Shown: positions 11,824-20,660 of the stretch, one piece after another | Layout of the letters: each line of letters opens with the position of its first letter | Position numbering within the stretch: position 1 is the first letter of the stretch | NCBI RefSeq assembly: GCF_001422885.1 | Contig: NZ_LMMZ01000006.1 | Location: forward strand, 21,279-85,278 | Direction of reading: 5' to 3' | DNA from: Methylobacterium sp. Leaf104 | GTDB lineage: Bacteria; Pseudomonadota; Alphaproteobacteria; Rhizobiales; Beijerinckiaceae | Length of the DNA stretch: 64,000 nt | The notes under the pieces: generated by a model | What the model was told of the DNA's origin: nothing | Databases searched by the model: none | Seen by the model: only the letters and a program-made list of their open reading frames with translations | Made by a program: the position numbers and the translations under genes

Positions 11824-12039
11824 TCAGGGGGCCGGTTAATTCATGGGGCCGGTTAACATGCGTCGCTGTCGCCGTCATCCGACCGGTGCGCTTCCGGGGT
11901 GCCCCGCGTCCGGAAACCCCCACGGAAAGGCGGTTCCGGGCGTGGAACGCCCACGATTCGCAGGAGAATTTGACAGGAGCGTCCCACGCGACTAACGGGG
12001 CGCCTCTCCCAAAAGATCGCACGTACTAGAGGTTCGCCC

Positions 12040-12432
12040 GTGGCCAGACCGGAACTCGGCTTGAAGCGTCAATGCATGAGCTGCGGCGCCAAGTTCTACG
12101 ACCTCGACAACGACCCGCCGACCTGCCCGAAATGCGGAACGATCTACCAGGTCGCCGCGGTCTCCGGCCGTGCCGCTCCGGCTCTGGCGGCACGCGCATC
12201 CGCGGCCCCTGCCGATGACGACGAGGATACGGACGCCGAGAAGGGTGGTCCGGAGATCGTGTCCCTCGACGAGGTCGAAGCAGCCGAGGATGACGCCGAT
12301 ACGACGACCGAGGACGTCGACGGCGACAGCAACGACGATGCCGACGACACCTTCCTCGAGGAGGAGGACACCGGCGACGATGACGTGGCCGACCTGATCG
12401 ACGGTGACATCGAGAACGACGAGGAGAGCTGA
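12040..12432 (+). CDS. TIGR02300 family protein (zinc-ribbon with acidic tail)
   Basis: The 130-residue product uses a GTG start and opens ARPELGLKRQCMSCGAKFYD. It has a zinc-ribbon pattern of CMSCG followed by CPKCG about 17 residues later. After residue 50 the sequence is almost entirely Asp, Glu, Ala and Thr, giving a very acidic low-complexity tail. This is the signature of the TIGR02300 family, found only in alphaproteobacteria and of unknown function. The acidic tail could mimic nucleic acid or bind basic proteins, but nothing here tests that. It lies upstream of two tRNA-Ala genes. Confidence 0.88.
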   Translation: MARPELGLKRQCMSCGAKFYDLDNDPPTCPKCGTIYQVAAVSGRAAPALAARASAAPADDDEDTDAEKGGPEIVSLDEVEAAEDDADTTTEDVDGDSNDDADDTFLEEEDTGDDDVADLIDGDIENDEES

Positions 12433-12493
12433 TCTTCGCCCACCCCTTTCGAACTCGCCGGGAAAAAAGTTTGCCGGCGGGGCACAAAGGGGG

Positions 12494-12522
12494 TTGAGGC
12501 GGCGGACAAGCCCCAGTACATG
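12494..12522 (+). promoter_or_regulatory. Promoter of first tRNA-Ala gene
   Basis: TTGAGG (12494-12499) and TACATG (12517-12522) are spaced by exactly 17 bp. The same arrangement with the same flanks recurs 319 bp later before the second tRNA-Ala gene, which supports the call. Confidence 0.6.
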
Positions 12523-12598
12523 ACCGCTATCGACGGCGGGCGAAGCGCCCGCCGACGAAGACCACCCCGGGATTTCCAGGATCCGGGGTGTTGAGAGT

Positions 12599-12674
12599 GG
12601 GGCCTTAGCTCAGCTGGGAGAGCGCTTCCATGGCATGGAAGAGGTCATCGGTTCGATCCCGTTAGGCTCCACCA
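12599..12674 (+). tRNA. tRNA-Ala (anticodon GGC)
   Basis: The 76-nt gene includes an encoded CCA. The acceptor stem GGGGCCT / AGGCTCC contains the G3-U70 wobble that marks tRNA-Ala. The D-arm is GCTC/GAGC, and the anticodon stem CTTCC/GGAAG encloses loop ATGGCAT with anticodon GGC. The T-stem ATCGG/CCGTT has one T-T mismatch, shared with the second copy. Confidence 0.95.
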
Positions 12675-12812
12675 ATCTCGCTCTGACACTTTGATATCCC
12701 TCCTGCCGCCACCCGCCCGATGCGCCCGCGTCGTGCGGTTCTTTGCGTTTCGCCTGCCTCGTCGCGGCGCGGTCTCGATCCCGAGGAAAACGGCATGCGT
12801 GCGAAATAGGGG

Positions 12813-12841
12813 TTGAGGCGGCGGCCCGATCCCAGTATGTC
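12813..12841 (+). promoter_or_regulatory. Promoter of second tRNA-Ala gene
   Basis: TTGAGG (12813-12818), a 17-bp spacer and TATGTC (12836-12841). The surrounding GGGGTTGAGGCGGCGG and the spacer end CCCAG match the first copy. Confidence 0.6.
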
Positions 12842-12921
12842 ACCGCCATCGCCGGTGCGGCTCAGGGCCTTCCGGTGCGAACGACCATCTTGAGCGGTCC
12901 AGACGCCAAGGTGTTGAGAGT

Positions 12922-12997
12922 GGGGCCTTAGCTCAGCTGGGAGAGCGCTTCCATGGCATGGAAGAGGTCATCGGTTCGATCCCGTTAGGCTCCACCA
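12922..12997 (+). tRNA. tRNA-Ala (anticodon GGC), second copy
   Basis: This copy is identical in sequence to the tRNA at 12599-12674, including the G3-U70 pair, the GGC anticodon, the T-stem mismatch and the encoded CCA. The duplicated unit includes the promoter and the leader GGTGTTGAGAGT directly before the gene. Confidence 0.95.
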
Positions 12998-13142
12998 AAA
13001 CTTCCCTGAAATGCCTCGACATCGACGTGGACCTTTCCGCACCTCCTGCGTATGGCGGTGCGGTATGAGCACGCGCGACGGCCACGACGTCGCGCGATGC
13101 AGGTGAATTGGACGTGGTTCGGTGCTCAGGGCTTCGGTGTTC

Positions 13143-13697
13143 ATGGCGACGTCCCTCCCCGGCGACCCGGTCACGATCCCTGCTGCGTCGACCCTCCTGA
13201 CCGACCTCCGTGATCGCCTGCTCGCCGGCCCGAGCGCCACGGCGGTCCTGGAGCAATGGTGCCTCGAACGCGGTCTCGCGCAGGACCCGGGTCTCGTCGC
13301 TCATGCGGTCCCGGCGCCCGAGCGCCCCGCAAGCCCGGCTCAGCGGGAACGCCTCGCGGTGCCCCCCGAAGCGCTCGTGCGCTATCGCCGGGTCCGCCTG
13401 ACCTGCGGACCCCTCGTCCTGTCGGAGGCCGAGAACTGGTACGTCCCGTCGCGCCTCACACCGGCGATGAATTGGCTCCTTGAGACCAGCGAGGTGCCCT
13501 TCGGGCGCGTCGTGCAGGCGTTGTCGCCCTCGCGCCGGACCCTGTCCCTCCGCCTCCTGTCCGCTGCCGCTATCCCGGACAAGGCCGGGCTCGCCGAACC
13601 GCTCTTCGCGATCGAAGCGCTGCTCCTGCGGAAGGACGGCCTGCCCCTGTGCGAGGTCGGCGAGGTCTATACCGGGGCGGTCCTAGGGGCCGCCTGA
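13143..13697 (+). CDS. UbiC/chorismate-lyase-like protein of unknown function
   Basis: From ATG 13143 the product is 184 residues with no signal peptide. The central block RLTCGPLVLSEAENWYVPSR followed by LTPAMNWLLETSEVPFGRVV resembles alphaproteobacterial proteins that look distantly related to chorismate lyase (UbiC). The end has LCEVGEVYTGAVL. UbiC makes 4-hydroxybenzoate for ubiquinone; whether this protein has that activity is unproven. A start seven codons upstream (13122) is possible. It sits downstream of the tRNA-Ala pair and 97 bp upstream of the DUF2147 gene. Confidence 0.55.
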   Translation: MATSLPGDPVTIPAASTLLTDLRDRLLAGPSATAVLEQWCLERGLAQDPGLVAHAVPAPERPASPAQRERLAVPPEALVRYRRVRLTCGPLVLSEAENWYVPSRLTPAMNWLLETSEVPFGRVVQALSPSRRTLSLRLLSAAAIPDKAGLAEPLFAIEALLLRKDGLPLCEVGEVYTGAVLGAA

Positions 13698-13794
13698 ACC
13701 AGGGGCCATGGCCTTCTCGCATGAGGTCTGGCCAGTGCCGAGGCCTCGCGCTATGCCCCTCGCCCTGAAGGGGCTCAGGTCGAGGAATTCGGAC

Positions 13795-14223
13795 ATGGCG
13801 ATCACGGGACGGGTGCTGCGGAGTGTCGGATGCGCGGTGGCGCTCACGGTCCTTCTCGAGGGCGTGGCGACGGCCCAGCAGGGGAAGGACGCCTCGGGCC
13901 TGTGGCTGACCGAGACCGGTGCGTCGAAGGTGCGGATCAGCCGCTGCGGCGACGGCTATTGCGGCACGCTGACGAGCGTCGCCGGTCCGGGGCTCGACGC
14001 CAAGAATCCGGATCCAGCCCTGCGCTCCCGCAGCCTGGTCGGCGTGCAGATCATGAACACCCGCACCGCCGGGACGAAGGGTTACGAGGGGACGCTGTAC
14101 AACCCCAACGACGGCAAGACCTACGCCGGCACCATGACCATCAAGGGTCCCGACACCGTCGAGGTCTCGGGCTGCGTGATGAGCGTCTTCTGCAAGACCC
14201 AGAGCTGGAAGCGCGTGAACTGA
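13795..14223 (+). CDS. DUF2147 family secreted protein
   Basis: The 142-residue product starts at ATG 13795, preceded by GAGGA. An N-terminal signal peptide ends near residue 28 (ATAQQ). The mature part has GLWLTETGASKVRI, then CGDGYCGTL, and GYEGTLYNPNDGKTYAGTM, typical of DUF2147. Two Cys pairs (CGDGYC and CVMSVFC) could form disulfides in the periplasm. The family has no established biochemical function. The gene converges on alaS across a strong hairpin. Confidence 0.85.
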   Translation: MAITGRVLRSVGCAVALTVLLEGVATAQQGKDASGLWLTETGASKVRISRCGDGYCGTLTSVAGPGLDAKNPDPALRSRSLVGVQIMNTRTAGTKGYEGTLYNPNDGKTYAGTMTIKGPDTVEVSGCVMSVFCKTQSWKRVN

Positions 14224-14231
14224 GCGACCGT

Positions 14232-14260
14232 CCGCCCCTCCGGATTGCGCGGAGGGGCGG
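14232..14260. terminator. Bidirectional terminator between DUF2147 gene and alaS
   Basis: The stem CCGCCCCTCC / GGAGGGGCGG with a 9-base loop lies between the two convergent stops (14223 and 14272). It can serve both strands, though neither side has a long T run. Confidence 0.65.
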
Positions 14261-14271
14261 TCCTTCCAGGG

Positions 14272-16935
14272 TCAGGCGGCGAGCGCGGCGCGGATCGCGT
14301 CGATGGCCGCCTGGGCGCCCGCGCCCTCCGGGCCGCCGGCCTGGGCCATGTCGCGGCGTCCGCCGCCGCCCTTGCCGCCGAGATGCCCCGCGCCGGCCCG
14401 GACCAGCGCCACGGCGTCGTAGCGCTCGGTGAGATCGGGGGTCACGCCGACGACGAGACCGGCCTTGCCGTCGGGGGCGACGCCCACGATGGCGACGATG
14501 CCGGAGCCGAGGCGGGTCTTGCCCTCGTCGGCGAGGCTCTTGAGGTCGCGCATCTCGACGCCCTCGACCACCCGGGCCATGACCTTCACGCCGGCGATTT
14601 CCGCGATGCCGTCGTCGCCGCCCGAGCCGGCGCCGCCCATGGCGATCTTCTTGCGCGCGTCGGTGAGGTCGCGCTCGAGGCGGCGGCGATCCTCGATCAG
14701 GGACGCGAGGCGGTCCGGCACGTCGGCAGGGGAGGCTTTCAGCAGGCCCGCGATCTGTGCGAGCGTCCGGCTCTCCTCGGCACGGTGGCGCCGCGCGGCA
14801 TCCGCGGTCAGCGCCTCGATGCGGCGCACGCCGGCACCGACCGCGCTCTCGGCGACGACCGAGACCTGGCCGATCTCCCCGGTGCGCCCGGCATGGGTGC
14901 CGCCGCAGAGCTCCACCGAGAAGGCCTTGGTGCGCCCGCCCTCGCCCGCGACCGGCTCACCCATGGAGACCACGCGGACCTCGTCGCCATACTTCTCGCC
15001 GAACAGCGCGCGGGCGCCGGACTCGATCGCCTCGTCCACCGCCATCAGTTTGGTGACCACCGGCGTATTCTGCAGCAGCACCGCGTTGGCGATGTCCTCG
15101 ACTGCCCGGATCTCGGCCTCGTCCATCGGCTTCGGGTGGCTGAAGTCGAAGCGCAGGCGGTCCGGGGAAACCAGCGAACCCTTCTGGGCGACGTGGTCGC
15201 CGAGCACCTGGCGCAGGGCCTCGTGCAGCAGGTGGGTGGCCGAGTGATTGGCGCGGATCGCGGAGCGGCGGCCGTGGTCGACGGCGAGTTCCACGGCCTG
15301 GTTCAGCGACAGCGTGCCCGCATCCACGGTGACGTGGTGAACGAACAGGTCTCCGAGCTTCTTCTCCGTGGCCGCGACGCGTGCCTTGAGGCCCGAGGCC
15401 GACAGGGTGCCCGTATCGCCGACCTGGCCGCCGGATTCGCCGTAGAACGGCGTCTGGTTGACGAGGACGAGGCCGGTTTCGCCCGCCGTGAGGCTTTCCG
15501 TCTCGGCGCCGTCGCGCAGCAGGGCGGTGACGATGCCCTCGGCGCTCTCGGTCTCGTAGCCGAGGAACTCGGAGGCACCGACGCGCTCCTTCAGGCCGTA
15601 CCAGACCGTCTCGGTGGCGGCTTCGCCGGAGCCTGTCCAGGCGGCACGGGCGGCGTTGCGCTGGCGCTCCATGGCCTGGCCAAAGGCTTCCGTGTCGACG
15701 CCGATGCCGCGCGCCTTCAAGGCATCCTGGGTGAGGTCGAGGGGAAAGCCGTAGGTGTCGTAGAGGGTGAAGGCGGTTTCGCCCGAGAGATTCTGACCGC
15801 TGCTCAGGTCGCGGCTCTCGGCGTCGAGGATCGCGAGGCCGCGCTCCAGGGTGCGGCGGAACCGGGTTTCCTCGAGGCGCAGAGTCTCGCCGATGAGTCC
15901 CTCCGCGCGGGTCAGTTCCGGATAGGCCTGGCCCATCTCGCGCAGGAGCGTCGGCACGAGGCGGTACATCATCGGCTCGCGCGAGCCGAGGAGCTCGGCG
16001 TGGCGCATGGCGCGGCGCATGATGCGGCGCAGGACGTAGCCGCGGCCCTCGTTGCCCGGCAGAACGCCGTCGGCCACGAGGAACGCGGCGGCGCGCAGAT
16101 GGTCGGCGATGACCCGATACGAGGCGACGTTGCCGGGCTCCGGCGGGCGGCCGACCGCGTGGCTCACGGCGTCGATGAGCGCCCGGAACAGGTCGGTGTC
16201 GTAGTTGCTCTTCACCCCCTGGAGGATCGCGGCCATGCGCTCCAGTCCCATGCCGGTGTCGATGGAGGGGCGCGGCAGTGCCAAGCGGTTGCCCGGCTCC
16301 ACCTGCTCGTACTGCATGAACACGAGGTTCCAGAATTCGAGGAAGCGGTCGCCGTCCTCGTCCGGCGAGCCGGGCGGGCCGCCCTGCAGCGTCGGCCCCT
16401 GGTCGATGAAGATCTCGGAGCACGGCCCGCAGGGGCCGGTATCGCCCATCTGCCAGAAATTGTCGGAGGTGCCGATGCGGATGATGCGGTCGTCCGAGAA
16501 GCCCGCGATCTTGCGCCAGAGCTCGGCGGCCTCGTCGTCGTCGGCGTAGACGGTCACCAGGAGCCGGTCCCTGGAAAGGCCGAACTCCTTGGTGATCAGG
16601 TTCCAGGCCAGTTCGATCGCCCGCGGCTTGAAATAATCGCCGAAGGAGAAGTTGCCGAGCATCTCGAAGAAGGTGTGGTGCCTGGCGGTGTAGCCGACAT
16701 TGTCGAGATCGTTGTGCTTGCCGCCGGCGCGGACGCACTTCTGCGCCGTGGTCGCGCGGTCGTAGGGCCGCTTCTCGACGCCGGTGAAGACGTTCTTGAA
16801 CTGCACCATCCCGGCATTCGTGAACATCAGCGTCGGGTCGTTGCGGGGCACGAGCGAGGAGGACGGCACCACTTCGTGGCCCGCTGCTGCGAAGTAGTCG
16901 AGGAAGGTCGACCGGATCTCGTTGACGCCGCTCAT
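14272..16935 (-). CDS. alaS: Alanyl-tRNA synthetase
   Basis: The 887-residue protein is full length. It has the class II catalytic core ([15 protein letters not shown], then [21 protein letters not shown] and [15 protein letters not shown]). The editing domain has [12 protein letters not shown] and [13 protein letters not shown], whose His and Cys residues bind zinc. The C-terminal C-Ala domain ends in a Gly-rich stretch. It charges tRNA-Ala, two genes for which lie only 1.3 kb from the alaS end. In other alphaproteobacteria alaS is, to my recollection, also near recA, as here. Confidence 0.97.
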   Translation of the reverse strand: MSGVNEIRSTFLDYFAAAGHEVVPSSSLVPRNDPTLMFTNAGMVQFKNVFTGVEKRPYDRATTAQKCVRAGGKHNDLDNVGYTARHHTFFEMLGNFSFGDYFKPRAIELAWNLITKEFGLSRDRLLVTVYADDDEAAELWRKIAGFSDDRIIRIGTSDNFWQMGDTGPCGPCSEIFIDQGPTLQGGPPGSPDEDGDRFLEFWNLVFMQYEQVEPGNRLALPRPSIDTGMGLERMAAILQGVKSNYDTDLFRALIDAVSHAVGRPPEPGNVASYRVIADHLRAAAFLVADGVLPGNEGRGYVLRRIMRRAMRHAELLGSREPMMYRLVPTLLREMGQAYPELTRAEGLIGETLRLEETRFRRTLERGLAILDAESRDLSSGQNLSGETAFTLYDTYGFPLDLTQDALKARGIGVDTEAFGQAMERQRNAARAAWTGSGEAATETVWYGLKERVGASEFLGYETESAEGIVTALLRDGAETESLTAGETGLVLVNQTPFYGESGGQVGDTGTLSASGLKARVAATEKKLGDLFVHHVTVDAGTLSLNQAVELAVDHGRRSAIRANHSATHLLHEALRQVLGDHVAQKGSLVSPDRLRFDFSHPKPMDEAEIRAVEDIANAVLLQNTPVVTKLMAVDEAIESGARALFGEKYGDEVRVVSMGEPVAGEGGRTKAFSVELCGGTHAGRTGEIGQVSVVAESAVGAGVRRIEALTADAARRHRAEESRTLAQIAGLLKASPADVPDRLASLIEDRRRLERDLTDARKKIAMGGAGSGGDDGIAEIAGVKVMARVVEGVEMRDLKSLADEGKTRLGSGIVAIVGVAPDGKAGLVVGVTPDLTERYDAVALVRAGAGHLGGKGGGGRRDMAQAGGPEGAGAQAAIDAIRAALAA

Positions 16936-17148
16936 CGCATCACAACTCTATCGTAGGGTGCCGCCGGATGCGGACGCGCCGGGCTCGTCCGATGCGCACG
17001 CATGCCGCGCGCGGAGCGCCCCGCCAGTTTGGAGGTGTCCCACGCTGGCGCACTCATAAGGAGCGTTCCGGCGCAAGTCACGGTCGTTTCGCTTTTGCTC
17101 ACCGCCGAGCTAGGAACGCATCTCTCTTTCCAACACGGACATCCCGCC

Positions 17149-17565
17149 ATGCCGGTCGAAATACGCCTACTTGCCTGGTCCTGCCTGCTCGGCCTCGTCC
17201 ACGTCATCGCCGCCTCCATGAGCGGCGTGCAGCAGCGAGGCGGCTTCGGGTGGGCGTCCAGCAACCGCGAGGGCCCGACGCCCGAGGTGACGGGCGCTGC
17301 GAGCCGGTTGGAGAAGGCGTCGAAGAACTTCTTCGAGACCTTCCCAATCTTCGCCGCCCTCGTCCTCGCCTGCGTGGCGACCGGCCGGCACAATACGGCG
17401 GTGGTCCTCGGTGCCTATCTCTACTTCTTCGCCAGGCTGGTCTACCTGCCCGTCTACGGCTTCGGCATTCCGAAGGTGCGGTCCCTGGTCTGGCTGGTCT
17501 CGATCGCCGGCATCCTGTTCGTGCTGTGGGGCCTGTTCATCAAGCTTCTGCCCTACACGCCCTGA
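17149..17565 (+). CDS. MAPEG family membrane protein
   Basis: From ATG 17149 the product is 138 residues with four hydrophobic segments (about residues 5-25, 63-80, 82-100 and 110-132). The motif GWASSNREGPTPEVTGAASRLEKA leads into NFFETFPIFAALVL, typical of the MAPEG superfamily (membrane proteins of eicosanoid and glutathione metabolism). Bacterial members are poorly characterised and may be glutathione-dependent. The frame is open upstream from 17002, but that part is not family-like. Confidence 0.85.
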   Translation: MPVEIRLLAWSCLLGLVHVIAASMSGVQQRGGFGWASSNREGPTPEVTGAASRLEKASKNFFETFPIFAALVLACVATGRHNTAVVLGAYLYFFARLVYLPVYGFGIPKVRSLVWLVSIAGILFVLWGLFIKLLPYTP

Positions 17566-17675
17566 GGCACCGGCGGCACGGCGACCGCGCTCCTCCCCTT
17601 GTCGGCGCGCCCGGCAGGCGCATATCGTCGGAGCTCAACCGCCCCGATCATGCGGGCGGATTCCGGGAGACATCC

Positions 17676-18965
17676 ATGCGATCGGTCCTCACCGCAACGC
17701 TGCTGGCCGGTTGTGCCGCGCTGGCGCTCACAGCCGGCGCCCTCGCGCAGGGCGCGGCCCCCGCCGAGACCAAGGCGAAGGCCGACGCCCTCGAGAAGCT
17801 CGGGGGGATGCAGAGCACCGGCACAGCCGAGGCGCCGGAGATTCCCCAGACCGGCCGCCGCGCCGACGCGTTGCGCAAGACGCTCGCCAAGATCAAGCTG
17901 CCCGAGGGCTTCAAGATCGACCTCTACGCCGTGGTGCCGGATGCCCGCTCGATCGCGGTCGGGCCCAATGCCGGCGTGCTGTTCGTCGGAACCCGCAAGT
18001 CGAAGGTCTACACGGTCACCGACCGCGACAAGGACCGCGTCGGCGACGAGGTCCGGGCCTTCGCGCCCGGCATCGACTTCAAGATCCCCAACGGCGTCTG
18101 CTTCTCGAAGGACGGCGTCCTGACCATCGTCGAGCAGAACCGGGTCCTGTCCTTCCCGGCAGCGGAGTTCTTCTACGAGAGCCCCGACGTCGCCGCCGGC
18201 GTGTTGGTGAAGCAGGGCGACCTGATCCCGGCCGCCGAGGAGAGCTACAATCACACCGCCCGGATGTGCCGGGTCGGTCCCGATGGCAAGACCTACATCT
18301 CCCTCGGGCAGCCCTACAACGTGCCGCCCGCGGCCAAGCGCGACCTCTACGCCAAGACCGGCATCGGCGGCATCGTCCGCATGGATGCCGACGGCAAGAA
18401 CCGCGAGGTCTACGTGACCGGCATCCGCAATTCGGTCGGCATGGACTTCAACCCCGCCGACAAGGCGCTGTGGTTCACCGACAACCAGGTCGATGGCATG
18501 GGCGACGACATCCCGCCCGGCGAGCTGAACCGCATCTCGAAGGCCGGCGAGAACTTCGGGTTCCCGTGGTTCGGCGGCGGCCATGTCCGTACCGTCGAGT
18601 ACAAGGACGAGACGCCGCCGAAGGACGTGGTCTTCCCGCAGGCCGAATTGCCGCCGCACGCGGCCGATCTCGGCATGACCTTCTACAACGGGCGCATGTT
18701 CCCCGACGCCTACAAGGGCGGCATCTTCACCGCCGAGCACGGCTCCTGGAACCGGACTCAGCCGCTCGGGGCCCGGATCATGTTCGTGCCCGTCGACAAG
18801 GATGGAAAGGCCGGCGCGCCGAAGCCCTTCGCCGAAGGCTGGCTGACCCAGGACGGTGAGTATCTCGGCCGCCCCACCGACGTGGCGGTGCTCCTCGACG
18901 GCTCGCTCCTCGTGGCCGACGACACGGCCGGCGCGATCTACCGCATCTCGTACGAGGGAAAGTGA
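17676..18965 (+). CDS. PQQ-dependent sugar/sorbosone dehydrogenase family protein
   Basis: The 429-residue product begins at ATG 17676 after a GGGAGA ribosome site. It has a signal peptide (residues 1 to about 25) and a six-bladed propeller domain of the soluble glucose/L-sorbosone dehydrogenase family. Recognisable parts are IKLPEGFKIDLYAV, the NGVCFSKDGVL and GIRNSVGMDFNPADKALWFTDN blades, GENFGFPWFGGGH and FTAEHGSWNRTQP. The family uses PQQ to oxidise sugars or aldehydes in the periplasm. The substrate is unknown. Its TGA overlaps the GTG start of a c-type cytochrome, the likely electron acceptor. Confidence 0.85.
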   Translation: MRSVLTATLLAGCAALALTAGALAQGAAPAETKAKADALEKLGGMQSTGTAEAPEIPQTGRRADALRKTLAKIKLPEGFKIDLYAVVPDARSIAVGPNAGVLFVGTRKSKVYTVTDRDKDRVGDEVRAFAPGIDFKIPNGVCFSKDGVLTIVEQNRVLSFPAAEFFYESPDVAAGVLVKQGDLIPAAEESYNHTARMCRVGPDGKTYISLGQPYNVPPAAKRDLYAKTGIGGIVRMDADGKNREVYVTGIRNSVGMDFNPADKALWFTDNQVDGMGDDIPPGELNRISKAGENFGFPWFGGGHVRTVEYKDETPPKDVVFPQAELPPHAADLGMTFYNGRMFPDAYKGGIFTAEHGSWNRTQPLGARIMFVPVDKDGKAGAPKPFAEGWLTQDGEYLGRPTDVAVLLDGSLLVADDTAGAIYRISYEGK

Positions 18966-19303
18966 GGGTGATCCGCGCCCGTCACACCACGGCGCTGCTC
19001 TGCCTGCTCGCATCCGCCACGATCCCGTCGGCTGCACAGGCAGGCGACGCGAAGGCCGGACGCAAGGCCGCCATCGCCTGCCAGACCTGCCACGGCCTCG
19101 ACGGAGTCTCGAAGCTGCCCGAAGCCCCGAATCTCTCGGGTCAGGTCGAGCCCTACCTGGTCAAGGCGCTGACGGAGTATCGGGATGGCGTTCGCCGCAA
19201 CGAGATCATGAACGTCGTGGCAAAGCCCCTGACCGACGCGGAGATCGCCGATCTGGCCGCCCACTACGCGGGGATCCAGATCGACGTTCTTCCGCCGGGA
19301 TAG
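18962..19303 (+). CDS. Periplasmic c-type cytochrome
   Basis: The 113-residue protein starts with GTG, overlapping the upstream dehydrogenase stop by 4 bp. It has a signal peptide ending near AAQA, one heme-binding CQTCH at about residues 40-44, and a distal Met candidate in RRNEIMNVVAKPLTD. It ends YAGIQI. This is a class I monoheme cytochrome like the acceptors of PQQ dehydrogenases. The translational coupling strongly suggests it takes electrons from the preceding enzyme. Confidence 0.88.
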   Translation: MRVIRARHTTALLCLLASATIPSAAQAGDAKAGRKAAIACQTCHGLDGVSKLPEAPNLSGQVEPYLVKALTEYRDGVRRNEIMNVVAKPLTDAEIADLAAHYAGIQIDVLPPG

Positions 19304-19347
19304 GCGGCAGGTCCGTTTGGCCGAGACGCTGAAGGCTTCAAATGAAG

Positions 19348-19376
19348 AAGGCCGCCGGGTGTGTCCCGGCGGCCTT
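19348..19376. terminator. Bidirectional terminator between cytochrome gene and recA
   Basis: A perfect 12-bp stem AAGGCCGCCGGG / CCCGGCGGCCTT with loop TGTGT lies between the convergent stops at 19303 and 19427. Confidence 0.75.
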
Positions 19377-19426
19377 CCTCGTCTGCGAGCAACCACTTCT
19401 CCGCCGCTCGGCGGAGAGTACCTTCC

Positions 19427-20518
<1,092 letters not shown>

Positions 20519-20579
20519 TCGTCGGCATCCTTATGCATGGGGGAGGAGCAAGGCTCAATGCGCCTCGGTTGCCGATTGT

Positions 20580-20594
20580 GTACCCGTTTTGTTC
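20580..20594 (-). promoter_or_regulatory. Putative SOS box upstream of recA
   Basis: On the plus strand the sequence is GTAC-N7-GTTC, one mismatch from the LexA operator GTTC-N7-GTTC. It lies 62 bp upstream of the recA ATG. The mismatch may make it weaker than the lexA operators. Confidence 0.55.
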
Positions 20595-20660
20595 TCATCG
20601 GACAAGGGCTGCGCCGGAGAATTCGCGGTTCTGGGGCCACGAATTCGCCGGCGTCGCCCC

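Larger units (their letters stand above)
12491..12997 (+). repeat. Tandem duplication of promoter plus tRNA-Ala unit
   Basis: Two units of about 185 bp (12491-12674 and 12810-12997) share their promoter elements, the 12 bp just upstream of the tRNA, and the whole tRNA. The middle leaders have diverged. The tRNA starts are 323 bp apart. This indicates an old tandem duplication in which only the promoter and tRNA were conserved. Confidence 0.8.

Noticed and set aside
14245..16956. A 903-codon frame opposite alaS
   Set aside because: It mirrors alaS codon bias and has no recognisable domains or ribosome site.
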